Shown here: one piece after another, positions 49,101 through 61,002 of the stretch
How the letters are laid out: the number at the start of each line of letters is the position of its first letter
Position numbering within the stretch: the stretch's first letter is position 1
Assembly (NCBI GenBank): GCA_038501625.1
Contig: JAZAYU010000001.1
Coordinates: forward strand, 9,351,374-9,415,373
Reading direction: 5' to 3'
DNA: 64,000 bases
Origin: Corbicula japonica
Taxonomy: Eukaryota > Mollusca > Bivalvia > Venerida > Cyrenidae
Made by a program: the position numbers and the translations under genes
The notes under the pieces: model-generated
Databases searched by the model: none
Told to the model about the DNA's origin: nothing
Seen by the model: only the letters and a program-made list of their open reading frames with translations

Positions 49101-52100
49101 CACAACTACAGACTTTTACCAAATGATCCTTTCCATCTTTCACATTATATGCATGCAGTATGCTTATCTCTTCCACAGGCATATATACTACATATGTATA
49201 CTGATTTGATTTCAAAGCTGCATTTCGGAGGCATATGTCAATTTCAAATATGTGACAGCTCTTGTTAATGTATACCTTTAGCAATTTCATTAAAATCCAG
49301 AGATTTTGACTATAAATCCGGAGATCTGGAGAAGTAACTTAAATCCTGAGATTTTGGATAAAGTCCGGAGATTTGGCAGGCCTGATGTTACAAATGTATC
49401 TTTATTTTGCATATGGTAAGACACGTTAGAACAATATTTAAAAGGAAAATATCGAATCTAAAATTTCCATAAACTTCTATTTGCATAAACTCACAATCAA
49501 TTAATGTGAAAGGAGCGTAGTGGAGGACCCTTAAAATGAATGGAAAGCTTAGTTTAGAAAATTTTTGGGCTTGTTAGTGAAATACAATTCCTGAAGGCAA
49601 GCAGAAAATCTGTCTTACGAACATTGGCGCTGAGAACAATCAATTTTGATTAATGCCCATTATCTACTTACGTCATTGCGCCCAGTTTGAACATTTATGC
49701 TAATGCTGAGCAAATCGAACTGTATGTGCCTTCTTAATCACTGATAATTAACCAGATCCAAATGTTATTACCATCCTTGGATCTCAAGCCTGCAGCTGGC
49801 CAGTATAGGATTTTTGAGCAGGCACTTACTGGGCTTCTAAACGAGAGATGGAATTTAAATTTGTGCTTGGTTCTGATTTCAATATAAATAAATATAAAAC
49901 CCCTTATTAAGATCACCTCACTAATAAGACCACTATTCTGATGTCCCAGTATTTTTTGCACTATTTTCTATCCCTATATAAAGACCACCCTACTATAAAG
50001 TCCACTTTTTTCCAGTCTCAATGGTGGTCTTAATAGAATAGCGGGGTTTCTTCTTGCTTATACAGTGTCCCTTTACATGGCTGTGCCAAGTGGGCGTGAA
50101 ATTGTGTGTCGTATTCACAGTCCTGTCTGAAACGTGTACTGAATGTCAACATCATTTCTTTCCCTACGACAAAATATTGAGATACTAGAAACGTAAAGCT
50201 TGCATGGTGTCCATGTACTGTTAAATTATATTACAGAAGTCAGAATTTTACTATGCTTCTTATTTTGCACAACACTGTTAACTGATTATTCCCCTACCTG
50301 TGCAGAAGATTATAAAACTGAGATTTGAAACCAGTCTCAAATCTCAAGCATCTTTGGCATGGGATTTGAATATTCTAAGTTTTTAGCTCACCTGAGCACG
50401 AAGTGCTCATGGCGAGCTTTTGTGATCGCCTGATGTCCGTCGTCCATCCGTGCGTCGTCAACTTTTTCTTCTAACGACTTCTTCTCCTGAACTCCTGGGC
50501 CAATCTTGCTGAAACTTGGCAGGAATGTTACTTGCATGAAGCTTTACCAAAATTGTTCAAATGGTTCCAGTCCATTGCCTATCTAGGTCACAGAGGATAA
50601 AAATAGATTTTGAACATGAAATTTTTAAAAATCGTCTTCTCTGAAACCATAAGGCCTAGAACTTTGATATTTGGTGTGTAGCATCATCTAGTGGTCCTCT
50701 ACCAAGATTGTTCAAATTATAGCCCTGGGGTCAAAATTGGCCCCGCCCGGGTGGGGTCATGTGTTTTCCTTATAAATATATAGCAAAAACTTAAAAAATC
50801 TTCTTCTCCAAAACCGCAATGGCTAGAAGTTAGATATTTGGCATGAAACATTGTCTAATGGACCTCTAACAAAGTTGTTCAAATTATGGCCCTGGGGTCA
50901 AAATTTGTCCCGCCCCAGAGGTCATGGGTTTTCCTTATATCAATATATAGCAAAAACTTAAAAAATCTTCTTCTTCGAAACAGCAATGGCCAGAGGTTAG
51001 ATATTTGGCATGAAACATTGCCTAATGGACCTCTAACAAAGTTGTTCAAATTATGGCCCTGGGGTCAAAATTTGCCCCGCCCCAGAGGTCATAGGTTTTC
51101 CTTTTATCAGTATATAGCAAAAACTTAAAACATCTTCTTTTCCGAAACCGCAATGGCCAGAGGTTAGATATTTGGCATGAAAAATTGTCTAATAGACCTC
51201 TAACAAAGTTGTTCAAATTATGACCCTGGGGTCAAAATTTGCCCCGCCCCAGAGGTCATGGGTTTTCCTTATATCAGTATATTGCAAAAACTTAAAAAAT
51301 CTTCTTCTTCGAAACAGCAATGGCCAGAGATTAGATATTTGGCATGAAACATTGTCTAATGGACCTCTAACAAAGTTGTTCAAATTATGGCCCTGGGGTC
51401 AAAATTTGCCCCGCCCCAGAGGTCATGGGTTTTCCTTATATCAATATATAGCAAAAACTTAAAAAATCTTCTTCTCCGAAACCGCAATGGCCAGAGGTTT
51501 GATATTTGGCATGAAACATTGTCTAATAGACCTCTAACAAAGTTGTTCAAATTATGGCCCTGGGGTCAAAATTTGCCCCGCCCCAGAGGTCATGGGTTTT
51601 CCTTATATCAATATATAGCAAAAACTTAAAAAATCTTCTTCTCCAAAACCGCAATGGCTAGAGGTTAGATTTTTGGCATGAAACATTGTCTAATGGACCT
51701 CTAACAAAGTTGTTCAAATTATGGCCCTTGGGTCAAAATTGGCACCGCCACAGGGGTCGCCCATTTTACATAGAATTATATAGGAAAAATCTTGTAAAAG
51801 TCTTCTTCTCTAGAACCATAACATATACAGCTTAGAATTTTTACATGTAACATCACTTTGTGGACCTTTACCACGTTTATACATATCATGACCCCAGGCT
51901 CGAATTGGCCCCACCAAGGGGCTTATCAATTTTTACATAGAGCTAAATAGTAAGAACTGAAGACATGTAGAATGTTTGCTAGTGTCAAACTACACCCCTT
52001 GTTCTCTGAAACTAATGCGACTAGACCTTAGATATTTCGTGTTGAGTATTGTAAAGAGACCCTTTACCAGCATTATTTAAATGTTGGCCCTGGGGTAAAG

Positions 52101-54335
52101 CTGAAAGTACTTTTGTACTCAGGTGAGCGATACAGGGCCATCATGGCCCTCTTGTTTAATCTTGGGACATGTTTTCAGCGGTGTGAGTAAATGTTGCTTT
52201 AATTTCCCCTGAGATATATCAGGATCCATACGAATGGATCCAACAAAAGTTAAACCAGTGTTATCTACTGAATACCCCCTATCTGCATCCTATCACCAGC
52301 AGCTTTCAGTGCCCAAGGTTATAAAGCTGAGCATGGAAACCAGTCTCAAATCTCAAGCATCTGATTGGCTGAAATGGCGACTGGTCGCCATTTCAGCCAA
52401 TCAGGTGCTTGAGATTTGAGACTGGTTTCCAATCTCAGTTTTATAACCTTCAGCCATGTACTTGTTCAGTATGCTTATATTCATTTCAAGTATACTTATG
52501 GACAAGTCTTGTCCGGTATGGTTTTCCATTTCTATGTATTTAAAACTGGTTTCTTATTTTTGATTGTCGTCTGTCCTCTTTCCATAGATACCAAATTTAT
52601 GAGTGACATCGAGTGTTCATCAAAACAATAAAGATAATTTAATTTTTTTCAGACCTGACAAGACTTTTTCCATAAGCATATTATATTTTTACTATTATAA
52701 CCTGAATAACAATATTTTTTGTCCAGCAAAGCATAAAACTGGCATGCTCATCTTATGAATGAATGAATCTAAAATATTTTGTAGTAACAACAAAGGTACA
52801 TATCAACTAAATGAATCACTCATATTGCAGACATTCAACATACACTCTACAGTAATTACATCATTTAATTTCATAGAAATTTCAATTCTTTTGAACATTT
52901 TACAGTTATATTAAGCAGTCAATTTCAAATTGACAATAATGTTTACAATGATGACATGTTGTTTATATTCAAAAAGCAAATATCTACTGGCCTGAACAAA
53001 ACTTAAGACAAGAGGTCCAATTGGCCCAATATTGCAAACCTGATTGGTTAAAAGAATTGAAAGAAATGAAAAATACACTGACAAAAAATGTGTTTTTAAA
53101 TAGTATGAAATATTGTCTGAAACTTTTACAACTGAAGTTTGATAAAAAAATATCTTGAAAACTATGACCTTGACTGTGTCAATTAGATTTTTCTTAGATT
53201 TAACCTAGTGACCTAGTTTTTGACCTCAGATGGCAATGTTTTAATACAGTCTGTGATATCATCAAGACAAAAATTCGAAGAAACTTTAAAGATAATCAGA
53301 TAAAAATGTGGTCTTTTATGTGTGTTATCAAGGGGATTTTTAATTTGATTTGTTGACCTAGTGACCCAGTTTTAAAAGGGACCAAGTTATTTTAAAACCT
53401 CTATTCTGAACAAGTGTGATGATAACTGGATGAAAAACTATGTTTGTCCTAAATTTAATCTAGTGACCTAAATTTTGACCAAAGATGACCTACTTTCCAA
53501 AAGGAGTGAGACATCATCAACATATTCAGTGTAAGTTTGATAATTACTAAATGAAAACACGTGGGCTCTGTCATGTTGTCAAAACAATGGACATGCGGGA
53601 CCACCCTCCATCACAATAGCCTTATGTGAAAAAAAATAATAAAGAATATTGTTAGATAAAGCTTATGTTCTAAACAAAAATAACAAATAAAAGCAATGTA
53701 TTATGCAAACACCGAGTATAATGAAAATAACAAACAAATAATCTTCTATGGTAACATAACTACTAACAGGTGGCAATCAAAAGCAATCAGTTGACACAAG
53801 TATTGGCAAGAATCTTCAAAAACATGCAGCACTTAAGCTAAATTTGTAATTAGTAATTTTTTATAAACTCAAAAAAAGATTTTTTGGGGGGCATTTTGTT
53901 CAACTTTGGGTTTTTTTGTTAACCGTTTACTCCAACCATTGTAGATACAGATCAGCCATCACAAAAACCCAAGCAATAAAGGTTTATCTATGGTGTACAG
54001 GGTTATCATATTATTTTATAATAGTTACCACTATCTGTGCCGACTGATCTGGATCTACAGTTTTCCCACGCCATAAAGTTGAGTAAAGGGTTAACATATG
54101 ATTTTATAATAGTTACCAGTAAATTTCTTGTTTTACTCATTTTAATAGGAACTGTTCTCAAGAGATATTAATTATATACAACCTTTAATTTCTTTTATTG
54201 AGTGTATTTCAACTAAAGTTCTCTTTAACAATGGCAATGTACTGGAAGTCTGAACTAATGTTCCACTCCCTAATTCTAATTCCAAGCTTAATAATTTCCA
54301 GAAATTATCTTCTTTAAAGATGAATAAAAAATAAT

Positions 54336-54341
54336 TTTATT
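54336..54341 (-). promoter_or_regulatory. Candidate PAICS poly(A) signal
   Basis: AATAAA on the minus strand about 400 bases past the stop codon; the equivalent in unit 1 is at 44,799-44,804. Other AATAAA-like sequences occur nearby in this AT-rich region, so the choice is uncertain. Confidence 0.3.
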
Positions 54342-54742
54342 ACTAAAAATATAAAACAATTGTAACTTTTGAAATTACTGATCTTGGAAAAAATCTTATA
54401 CCTGAATTTGTCAGTAAAAATTGGAAAAAGGTGTCAAGTGGCAGTCAGTGACATATTAAAAAATAAAAAAAAATGAATGATGCATATCAGGAATTTCCAC
54501 ACCCTGAAATAACTGACTTGCCACTAAAATGATTTCTAAAGTGAAAGCTAGGATACAGAAATAGATCTACTTTTTTCAAATAGAGAGTAATAGTAACAGC
54601 ATAATGCACAAATCACAACTTCACATAAATCAAAACAACCACTAACAGTGTGTCATGCAATACCAAATGCTACTGTCCCAAGTGGTTTTCTTAGGAGCCA
54701 GTTTATGTACAGTTGAGATCAAGTTTCTTCTGAGAGTTGAGA

Positions 54743-54906
54743 TCACTTGTCATTTCTCGTTTTCTTATCAGCCTCCTTCAGTCCTATCCACATGCTGAGC
54801 TGTTTGGCCCGTAACTTTCCCCAGATCACATGGTCATACAGCCCTAGCATCTGGGCTGCTGCTATTGCTGCAGCTTCAGGGGAGGTTACTGTTGTACAAC
54901 CCATTC
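54743..54906 (-). CDS. PAICS: PAICS last coding exon with stop
   Basis: 164 nt from acceptor CATTCTAG to a TGA at 54,743. Reads [20 protein letters not shown], then [16 protein letters not shown] and [13 protein letters not shown]-x-SP-x-A-A-x-AAQ is the C-terminal PurE helix of animal PAICS. Confidence 0.95.
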
Positions 54907-57900
54907 CTAGAATGAAAACCACAAAGTTTCACTGCAAATAATATTTTATGCTGATTTTATGTTGACTTATGTTAGACTGACGTAAAATATCTATTCAATA
55001 AACCATCAAAATTGTACGGATAATTTGTCAATAATTAAACAGGTATTAAATTTGAATGTTTTAATATTTTTATTTCTGAGTAAATTGGTATTAAAACCAC
55101 ATTCCAAAGGCCGATATCTACATGAACGTTATACACCAACTTGAAATTTAGTTTGATATTTGAAATTGTTTAATGCAGGAGTAGATATTGTTTACTAGTT
55201 CTGCTACAGAAAGCTTTATTACCAGCGGGCAGTCTGAGAGAAGACCAGATGTCCTGTGCGCCCCAGTCAGGACTCATGGGTGGACAGTTGATCACTGGCC
55301 ACGATGTATTCCCAGACAATACAGGCCCCAGACCATTACTTTTTCCAGCCACGGCTATAAAGACTGTAGGTATTCCTTCTCCTGAAATACAACTAGAATT
55401 TCAGTTAAGTCTTCACTTCAAGAGATATGACTTACACCATGGGTGACCAAAGCAGATCCAAATCAGCTGGCATATCCGTGCCATCTTACCAGTATCTATG
55501 ATGTTCACTTAAAATTCATTAGGATTTTTTCAGACCAAGAAGTCAGCCATGTAGATCCAGATCAGACAGCATGGATGTGACACAGACATACTAACTGATC
55601 TGGATCTGCACTGATCACCCATGTCACAATTTCACAAATGCCTAGCCATGCAGAAAGGATAACAAACTCAAGATAAAGCTAAGCTTAGTCTAGCCACTGT
55701 CTTTTGTGCCCAAGGTTTTAAAGCTGAGCATGGAAACCAGTCTCAAATCTCAAGCATCTGATTGGCTGAAATGGCGACTGGTTGCCATTTCAGCCAATCA
55801 GATGCTTGAGATTTGAGACTGGTTTCCAATCTCAGCTTTATAACCTTCAGGCTTGGACAGGGAACTGCTTATTTTCAGAACTTTAGAGTTTATCATTTTG
55901 ACAAATGATATAAAGCCAAAATAAATTTCAAAGCTCTATCTTGAATGGTTACTGAGAAAAAAAGACAACTTTCCCAAAAATGTTAACAAAATTTCTATGT
56001 GAAAAAAAGGGCATAACTTTGGCAAAATAGTCAGGGTTTATAAAACTTGTCCGGATAACTGGTATTGCGATATCAGACAACTATGTAAAGTTTCAAAGCT
56101 GTATCTTGAATGGTTACAGAAATAAAGACAACTTTCACACAAAACTTAACAAAATTTCTAAGTGAAAAAGGAGCAAAACTTTGGCAAAATACAGTCAGGG
56201 GTTATGTCTGCATAATTGGTATTGTGATGTCAGACAACTATATTAAGATTCAAAGCTCTACCTTCAACGGTTACTGAGAAAAACACAACTTTCACAAAAA
56301 AACTTAACAAAATGTTGACGCCTGCCCGCCCACCTGCCCAATGATATACACCAATCTAATAACCAGGATTTTTCTAAAGAAAACATGGTTAATAAAATAA
56401 ACATGTATATACGGTATTCACCTTCGTACTGAGCAAGAATATTGAGAGTTTCCTGACTTGCTTTGTGAGCAGACGACACTCGGAGCTCACAGGGAACACC
56501 ATAATTCCTGCACTGTGAGCGGATCTTTTGACAATGCTCCATATCCGAGGGAGATCCCATGAACACAACCACTCTGGCACGCGGCTTAGGGGACAGTTGC
56601 TGTAAAAATAACATAAGTATGAGACGGGGCTGAACATAACTACTCTGGCACGCGGCTTAGGGGACAGTTGCTGTAAATATAAGCAGGTGTTTTCATAACA
56701 ATATATTAATCCTAATGTCTACACATCAACTATTTGTATATCTGTTAGATTATTCAACAAACATAACATCCTGGACCCTTACATTAAAATGTAGAATTTC
56801 CATTATAGACAAGTTACAATTAAGTGACAAATGTCCACAGTATTTATGTTGGATGTTTCTTCTCAAATATGGGCCAAGTCACGGTGTCATCTTAAATTTT
56901 TGTTTAAAGGAGTACATTTTTGAATTGGGAAATGAAAATGATTCATGTTTTTCATTCCTGTTTAGAATATATATCTCCAAAGTAAAGGGCACTGGCTTAT
57001 TTCTCACCTGCGAAAAACCACAATATTACCTCCATTGAGTTAGCAAGGATTTCAAAATCAATGCATAACCACAGTCCACTGATCAAATGAAATACACAGC
57101 CCTTGGATTAAAATTTTAGGTTATAACTGTAGTCCAATGTATTGAACCAATGCTAGAATATGCGTTTTCACCATCTGGAAAAATACTCACTGTAACCCTT
57201 TCAGCAACCCATTCAAAGTTTCGCTTGACCTCATGAAGGGCCTCTGGGGTGACATCTTGTAGCTCCCTGTAGACCTGTTTGTCCTTCATTAGTCTGCGAT
57301 CCCCTGCTGGCCACAGTCGCCATGAGTCACTGTCTATAACATCAGCCAGAAGTATCTCCCCTAGAAAAATACCAGATAATATATAAAATGGTCTAAAATA
57401 ATGGTATCTCTGTGAATTCAGTACTTTTCGTGGAGGACATATTTTCATGGATTTCATGGACAGAAGATTTAAAGAGAATTACAAATATATCTTAAATGAA
57501 TTATTTAAAGAAGATCGAAAAATCTGTCAACATTGTTTCACCATTTTCCAGGGACCTTGGAAAAGCCTTGTTCACAAAACATTTTCCAAGGAACTTGGAA
57601 AAGACTTGTTCCCAAATATTTGCCAGGGACCTTGGAAAAGCCTTGTTCACTAAACATTTTCCAGGGACCTTGGAAAAGCCTTGTTCACAAAACATTTTCC
57701 AAGGAACTTTGAAAAGACTTGTTCACTAAACATTTTCCAGGGACCTTGGAAAAGCCTTGTTCACAAAACATTTTCCAGGGAACTTGGAAAAGCCTTGTTC
57801 ACAAACATTTTCCAGGGAACTTGGAAAAGCCTTGTTCACAAAACATTTTCCAGGGACCTTGGAAAAGCCTTGTTCACAAAACAATGTTGTACATTTCCTG

Positions 57901-59332
57901 ATATTCATCAAACATACCTTTATTCCTCGGCCCAAGATCATAACAGTAAAATTGGGATACAAGTCTCAAATCTGAAGCATCTGATTGGCTGAAATGGAGA
58001 CTATTCTTCATTTTATCCAATCAGATGCTTGAGATTTGATACTGGTCTTCAATCTCAGTTTTATGATCTTGCACACTGACAAGTCAAGCAGACCTTGCAA
58101 TCACAATACAGTACATTCCACTTATTTAAATAGCGGTTATTTGAATATTTCACTTATTATCATAGAAACATATTAAAACACAAAACCATTTCTATATATT
58201 TCTATGCTTAATGATCTCTTTATTTGAATAGACCCCAGCTTGCTTTTCGTTTATTTAAACAGCATTTTCCCACCTTATAACGCATTACGACGCTAATCCT
58301 ACTTGAAAGTCACACGTTTCTGCCCCAAGGCAATGTACATCATCGTTAACTCGATAAATCTGTCATTGTTTGCCACCTGTGCTTATATCAGTTGTGTTAC
58401 ATAATGACTTCTGTTCACTGGCACGCATATGTTTACAGTATACATTTATAGCAATGACGTCACAAAAAACGGGTTTCCTAAGTTTGGCGCCCCAAGAGAG
58501 GTAATAACTCTTCACAAAGAAGAAGATAGTGGCATAGTAATCGGATAAATATCAGGAATTTCGGATAGGAAAAGTGACGAAAGAAAATGAGTCTTCTATG
58601 TCGGCAAAACGGAAAATTTTTTAAACGGCTCAGTCGAAAGAATCAAACATAATCACAGCGCATTCACAGAGTATAAGTTATCTTCAAAACCAGATTTTAT
58701 TGGACATGATGATACACACCAAGATTACAGCGCATGATGTTACTGAATGCATTACCCCACTCACCACTGAAAAAACTGAGAATTTGTGTATTATGATACT
58801 CCAGTTAATTGAATAAAGGATCCTGACAGACTATTCAAATAACCGAATTCTACTGTATTTTGATACTCTTATCTATCTTTTCACCACGTTGTGCATTCAC
58901 TATTCAAATCAAGTTCACACTTTTTCTAACATACCTTATCATACAACGGCATTACACCAGCATGTAACCAGCATAAACTGTGTCAGTAAAAGAGATTTTA
59001 TGGAGTGAGGTGAGAAGATCTCAGAGTTTCCAGTAGTGCCGTTTGCCAAGCTTACCAGGTAAGGCTGTGTGTCATATTCCCGCTAAGGCTTAATACAATA
59101 AAATTTGTCCACAGATCAACATACCATTTGAAGGATTCACACCGAATTCAATCTTCATGTCTATCAGGGAACAGTTCAGAGATGCCCAGGCCTTCTCTAG
59201 GATTTCAAACACTGCTAATGTGGTCCTTGACATAATATCCAGCTCAGTAGGACCAATCAGACGTTCCCCTATGGTCAGTTTGGCTTCAACACACTGTTCA
59301 TAGGACCACTGAGGATCATGATTAGCATCATC
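54743..59332 (-). CDS. PAICS: PAICS 3' half: SAICAR synthetase / AIR carboxylase (5' exons off window)
   Basis: Five exons joined in phase encode the end of the SAICAR synthetase (PurC-like) domain and the whole AIR carboxylase (PurE-like) domain of the bifunctional animal enzyme. It carries out two consecutive cytosolic steps of de novo purine synthesis, AIR to CAIR to SAICAR. Recognisable stretches are [60 protein letters not shown] with the PurE GS-S-D loop, [25 protein letters not shown] and a final KEADKK. About 294 codons are present, so roughly the first third of the usual ~425 residues must lie to the right of 64,000. An antisense LTR retrotransposon sits in or before the intron upstream of the first visible exon. 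Confidence 0.95.
55223..55381 (-). CDS. PAICS: PAICS penultimate exon, AIR carboxylase
   Basis: 159 nt between acceptor ATTTCAG and donor GCTG|GTAATA. Includes [20 protein letters not shown] and [21 protein letters not shown] is the CAIR-binding glycine-rich loop. Confidence 0.95.
55705..55850. mobile_element. Palindromic CCAAT-box MITE at the right edge of the tandem duplication
   Basis: GTGCCCAAGGTTTTAAAGCT at the left, GCTTTATAACCTTCAG at the right, centre GCGACTGGTTGCC. The duplicated block stops inside its first ten bases. Confidence 0.82.
55870..56330. repeat. Degenerate ~150-bp tandem repeat in PAICS intron
   Basis: Three diverged units on CAAAGCTCTATCTTGAATGG, ACTTAACAAAATTTCTA, GGGCATAACTTTGGCAAAAT and ATCAGACAACTATG, ending in CGCCTGCCCGCCCACC. 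Confidence 0.72.
56422..56599 (-). CDS. PAICS: PAICS exon, start of AIR carboxylase domain
   Basis: 178 nt between acceptor TTTTTACAG and donor [30 protein letters not shown] is the PurE nucleotide loop; [15 protein letters not shown] carries the SAH motif. The acceptor and first 39 coding bases are duplicated just upstream (56,632-56,679). Confidence 0.95.
56632..56679 (-). repeat. Duplicated splice acceptor and exon start of PAICS
   Basis: Forty-eight bases repeat 56,561-56,608 at an offset of 71, including ACAG acceptor and the first codons ([10 protein letters not shown]). Splicing at this upstream copy would add 71 nt, not a multiple of three, and so shift the AIR carboxylase frame. Probably a young local duplication that splicing ignores. 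Confidence 0.88.
57191..57360 (-). CDS. PAICS: PAICS exon, end of SAICAR synthetase domain
   Basis: 170 nt between acceptor TTTTTCTAG and donor [42 protein letters not shown] and FEWVAERV are highly conserved in animal PAICS. A 38-bp minisatellite lies about 180 bases upstream. Confidence 0.95.
57540..57885. repeat. 38-bp minisatellite in PAICS intron, about nine units
   Basis: Units of AACATTTTCCAGGGACCTTG plus GAAAAGCCTTGTTCACAA with GGGACC and GGAACT variants alternating. The several overlapping open frames on both strands are repeat artefacts. Confidence 0.93.
57928..58078. mobile_element. Palindromic CCAAT-box MITE, diverged
   Basis: CGGCCCAAGATCATAACAGT at the left, AGTTTTATGATCTTGCACACTG at the right; arms carry CATCTGATTGGCTGAAATGG and ATCCAATCAGATGCTTGAGA. 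Confidence 0.75.
58109..58855. mobile_element. Pogo/Tigger-like nonautonomous transposon, 747 bp
   Basis: Left end CAGTACATTCCACTTATTTA and right end (inverted) CAGTAGAATTCGGTTATTTG, both next to TA (58,107-58,108; 58,856-58,857). A GGTTATTTGAATA motif lies just inside both ends. A 27-base stretch at 58,717-58,743 is identical to part of the retrotransposon RNase H region at 62,738-62,764. No transposase frame. Confidence 0.8.
59125..59332 (-). CDS. PAICS: PAICS exon, SAICAR synthetase domain
   Basis: 208 nt between acceptor TTTCCAG and donor AATG|GTATGT, phase 0 in and phase 1 out. Reads [19 protein letters not shown] ... [12 protein letters not shown] ... [16 protein letters not shown]-x-DPQ-W-E and D-x-KIEFG are SAICAR synthetase signatures. 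Confidence 0.95.
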
Positions 59333-59649
59333 CTGGAAATAAAACAAATTTATCTCTAATGTTTGCTTCAAGGTATAACTGAATCATATAATTTATAGTA
59401 GTATAAAATAAAGAACTATTTCAAATTCATCCATTATGGGTTTCCTACATGCCAAGATTGCTTCCACTTATAAATTATGTATTTTCAACAAGGACTAAGA
59501 ACTGATGATGTACAGATTAAGAAACCAGGTGAGATTAGACTATGCTCACTTTTAACCAGTCAGATTAATGAGATTTGAGATTTGACTCCAGTCTCAGTTT
59601 TGTAACCAGCATTTGAGATTGACATCATTCTCTGGTTATTGATCAGACT

Positions 59650-60023
59650 GTGTGGTTTGTGACATCGTTTTTCGGTATTACGGCAAGAAAAAAACATCAA
59701 TTAAAACATCAATTAAAGGCTTTGAAGCATTGTATGTATTTTATTAGTTCACCATTTTCGACGAAATTTAGCCTTCTTCTGTCTACTTTTGTCTGTGATT
59801 CGGTGCAAATACTGATAAAAATTTCATCATTCAATTTCAGTATTTGCCCTGAATCACAAAATGCAACAAATGTATTGACAACCGTAGGAAGTGTTCAACT
59901 TTCCCCTTAGAATGCACTACATTTCGTCGAAAATGGCGAACTAATAAAATACTAACAAGGCTCCGAAGAATTGAATTGACCGGTTTTTCTTGCCATTATA
60001 CCGAAAATGACGCCACAAACCAC
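59650..60023. mobile_element. Foldback-type MITE, about 374 bp
   Basis: Arms of over 100 bp: GTGGTTTGTGACATCGTTTT, CGGTATTACGGCAAGAAAAA and TTAGTTCACCATTTTCGACG at the left return inverted at the right (CGTCGAAAATGGCGAACTAA, TTCTTGCCATTATACCG, GACGCCACAAACCAC). The LTR retrotransposon begins nine bases after it. Confidence 0.8.
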
Positions 60024-60031
60024 GTGGTATG

Positions 60032-60217
60032 TGTTACATGGTAGACAATTCCGTTGTCATTACTTAGTAGACATTCATGTAGTACAGAGTTAACTTATCT
60101 TGACCCTTTATATATTCATGTTCTCTCTTATAGCAGACACTTCTTGTTAAGGCCTCACTGAATAAACATGTCATGTTACTTGATCAATATACCCACATAC
60201 CCGCGCACACCATAACA
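60032..60217 (+). mobile_element. Putative 5' LTR of Ty3/gypsy element, 186 bp
   Basis: Begins TGTTAC and ends ATAACA (TG...CA), directly followed by a primer binding site. It contains a TATA-like TTTATATATT at 60,107-60,116 and a poly(A) signal AATAAA at 60,161-60,166 in the order expected for a U3-R-U5 unit. The 3' LTR is beyond the window, so the ends cannot be checked by comparison. Confidence 0.7.
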
Positions 60218-60233
60218 TGGTGTCAGAAGGTGG
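60218..60233 (+). promoter_or_regulatory. Primer binding site, tRNA-Leu type
   Basis: TGGTGTCAGAAG at the LTR border is complementary to the 3' end of many tRNA-Leu species (…CTTCTGACACCA). Twelve bases match, followed by GTGG, which fits with one inserted base. Confidence 0.7.
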
Positions 60234-60339
60234 TAGTTATAGACAATATGGAAATAAACTATAACTAAAGGATTACGTAATTCTGCGGACTGTTTTGTTA
60301 CTGTGACACTATACAAGTGTAAAATTCTATTTTAAAACA

Positions 60340-60798
60340 ATGGAATTAAATTCGGGACAAAACCCCAGAATGGACTGGGCAGCAAGGGACCTTGCTACAG
60401 CATTCAAGCGCTTTAAAGAACATTCAGAGTTTATGTTTGGAGGCCCGCTGGATAAGAAATCAGAGGAAGTCAAATGCAATTACCTAATGTTGTGGATCGG
60501 GGAAAAAGGTCGAGAAATTTTCTCCACATGGGATGTGTATGACACTGACAAAAAGAAACTGAAAACCTACATGGATGGTTTTGAAGCTTATTGTAAGCCA
60601 AAGACAAATTTGATATACAATAGATATATCTACAAATCCAGAACACAACACGAAGGCGAATCTTTCGAACAATTTGTGACGGAACTAAGATTGCTTATTA
60701 AAGACTGTGCGTATCCAGCCGATATGCAAGACGATCAGATTTGGGACCACATCGTATTTGGAATACGATCAAACCAAATAAGGGAGAAACTTATCTGA
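60340..60798 (+). pseudogene. Gag N-terminal part, ended by a nonsense codon
   Basis: 152 codons from MELNSGQNPRMDWAARDLAT to IREKLI, then TGA. The next codons stay in the same frame and resume Gag-like sequence (SELTLERCIDIARSNE), so the stop is a single-base nonsense change, most simply CGA to TGA. Capsid-like helices with YRYIYKSRTQHEGESFEQF are typical of metavirus Gag. Confidence 0.88.
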
Positions 60799-61002
60799 GA
60801 AGGCTCGGAATTGACTCTTGAACGGTGCATAGACATAGCCAGATCAAACGAGCTGAGCCAAGCCCAATGCAAGGCTATGGATGAACCGTCGGCAGTAGAT
60901 GCGGTGAAACAGCCCAAAGGTGCTCCGCATTGCCACAACAGAGGATCAAACCGGTCAAAACCAGGACGCCAACAGAATCCGAAGAAGCAAGAGCATGAGA
61001 AC

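Larger units (their letters stand above)
46163..55713. repeat. Tandem segmental duplication, unit 2 (9,551 bp)
   Basis: Second copy of the block at 36,887-46,162. It is contiguous with the rest of PAICS, so its PAICS exons are the ones nearest in sequence to the upstream exons. It ends at the first bases of the palindromic MITE at 55,705-55,850. Sub-elements listed for unit 1 recur here about 9,276-9,623 bp further along. Confidence 0.95.

Noticed and set aside
57447..57992. Several overlapping open frames on both strands
   Set aside because: They read through the 38-bp minisatellite in a PAICS intron.
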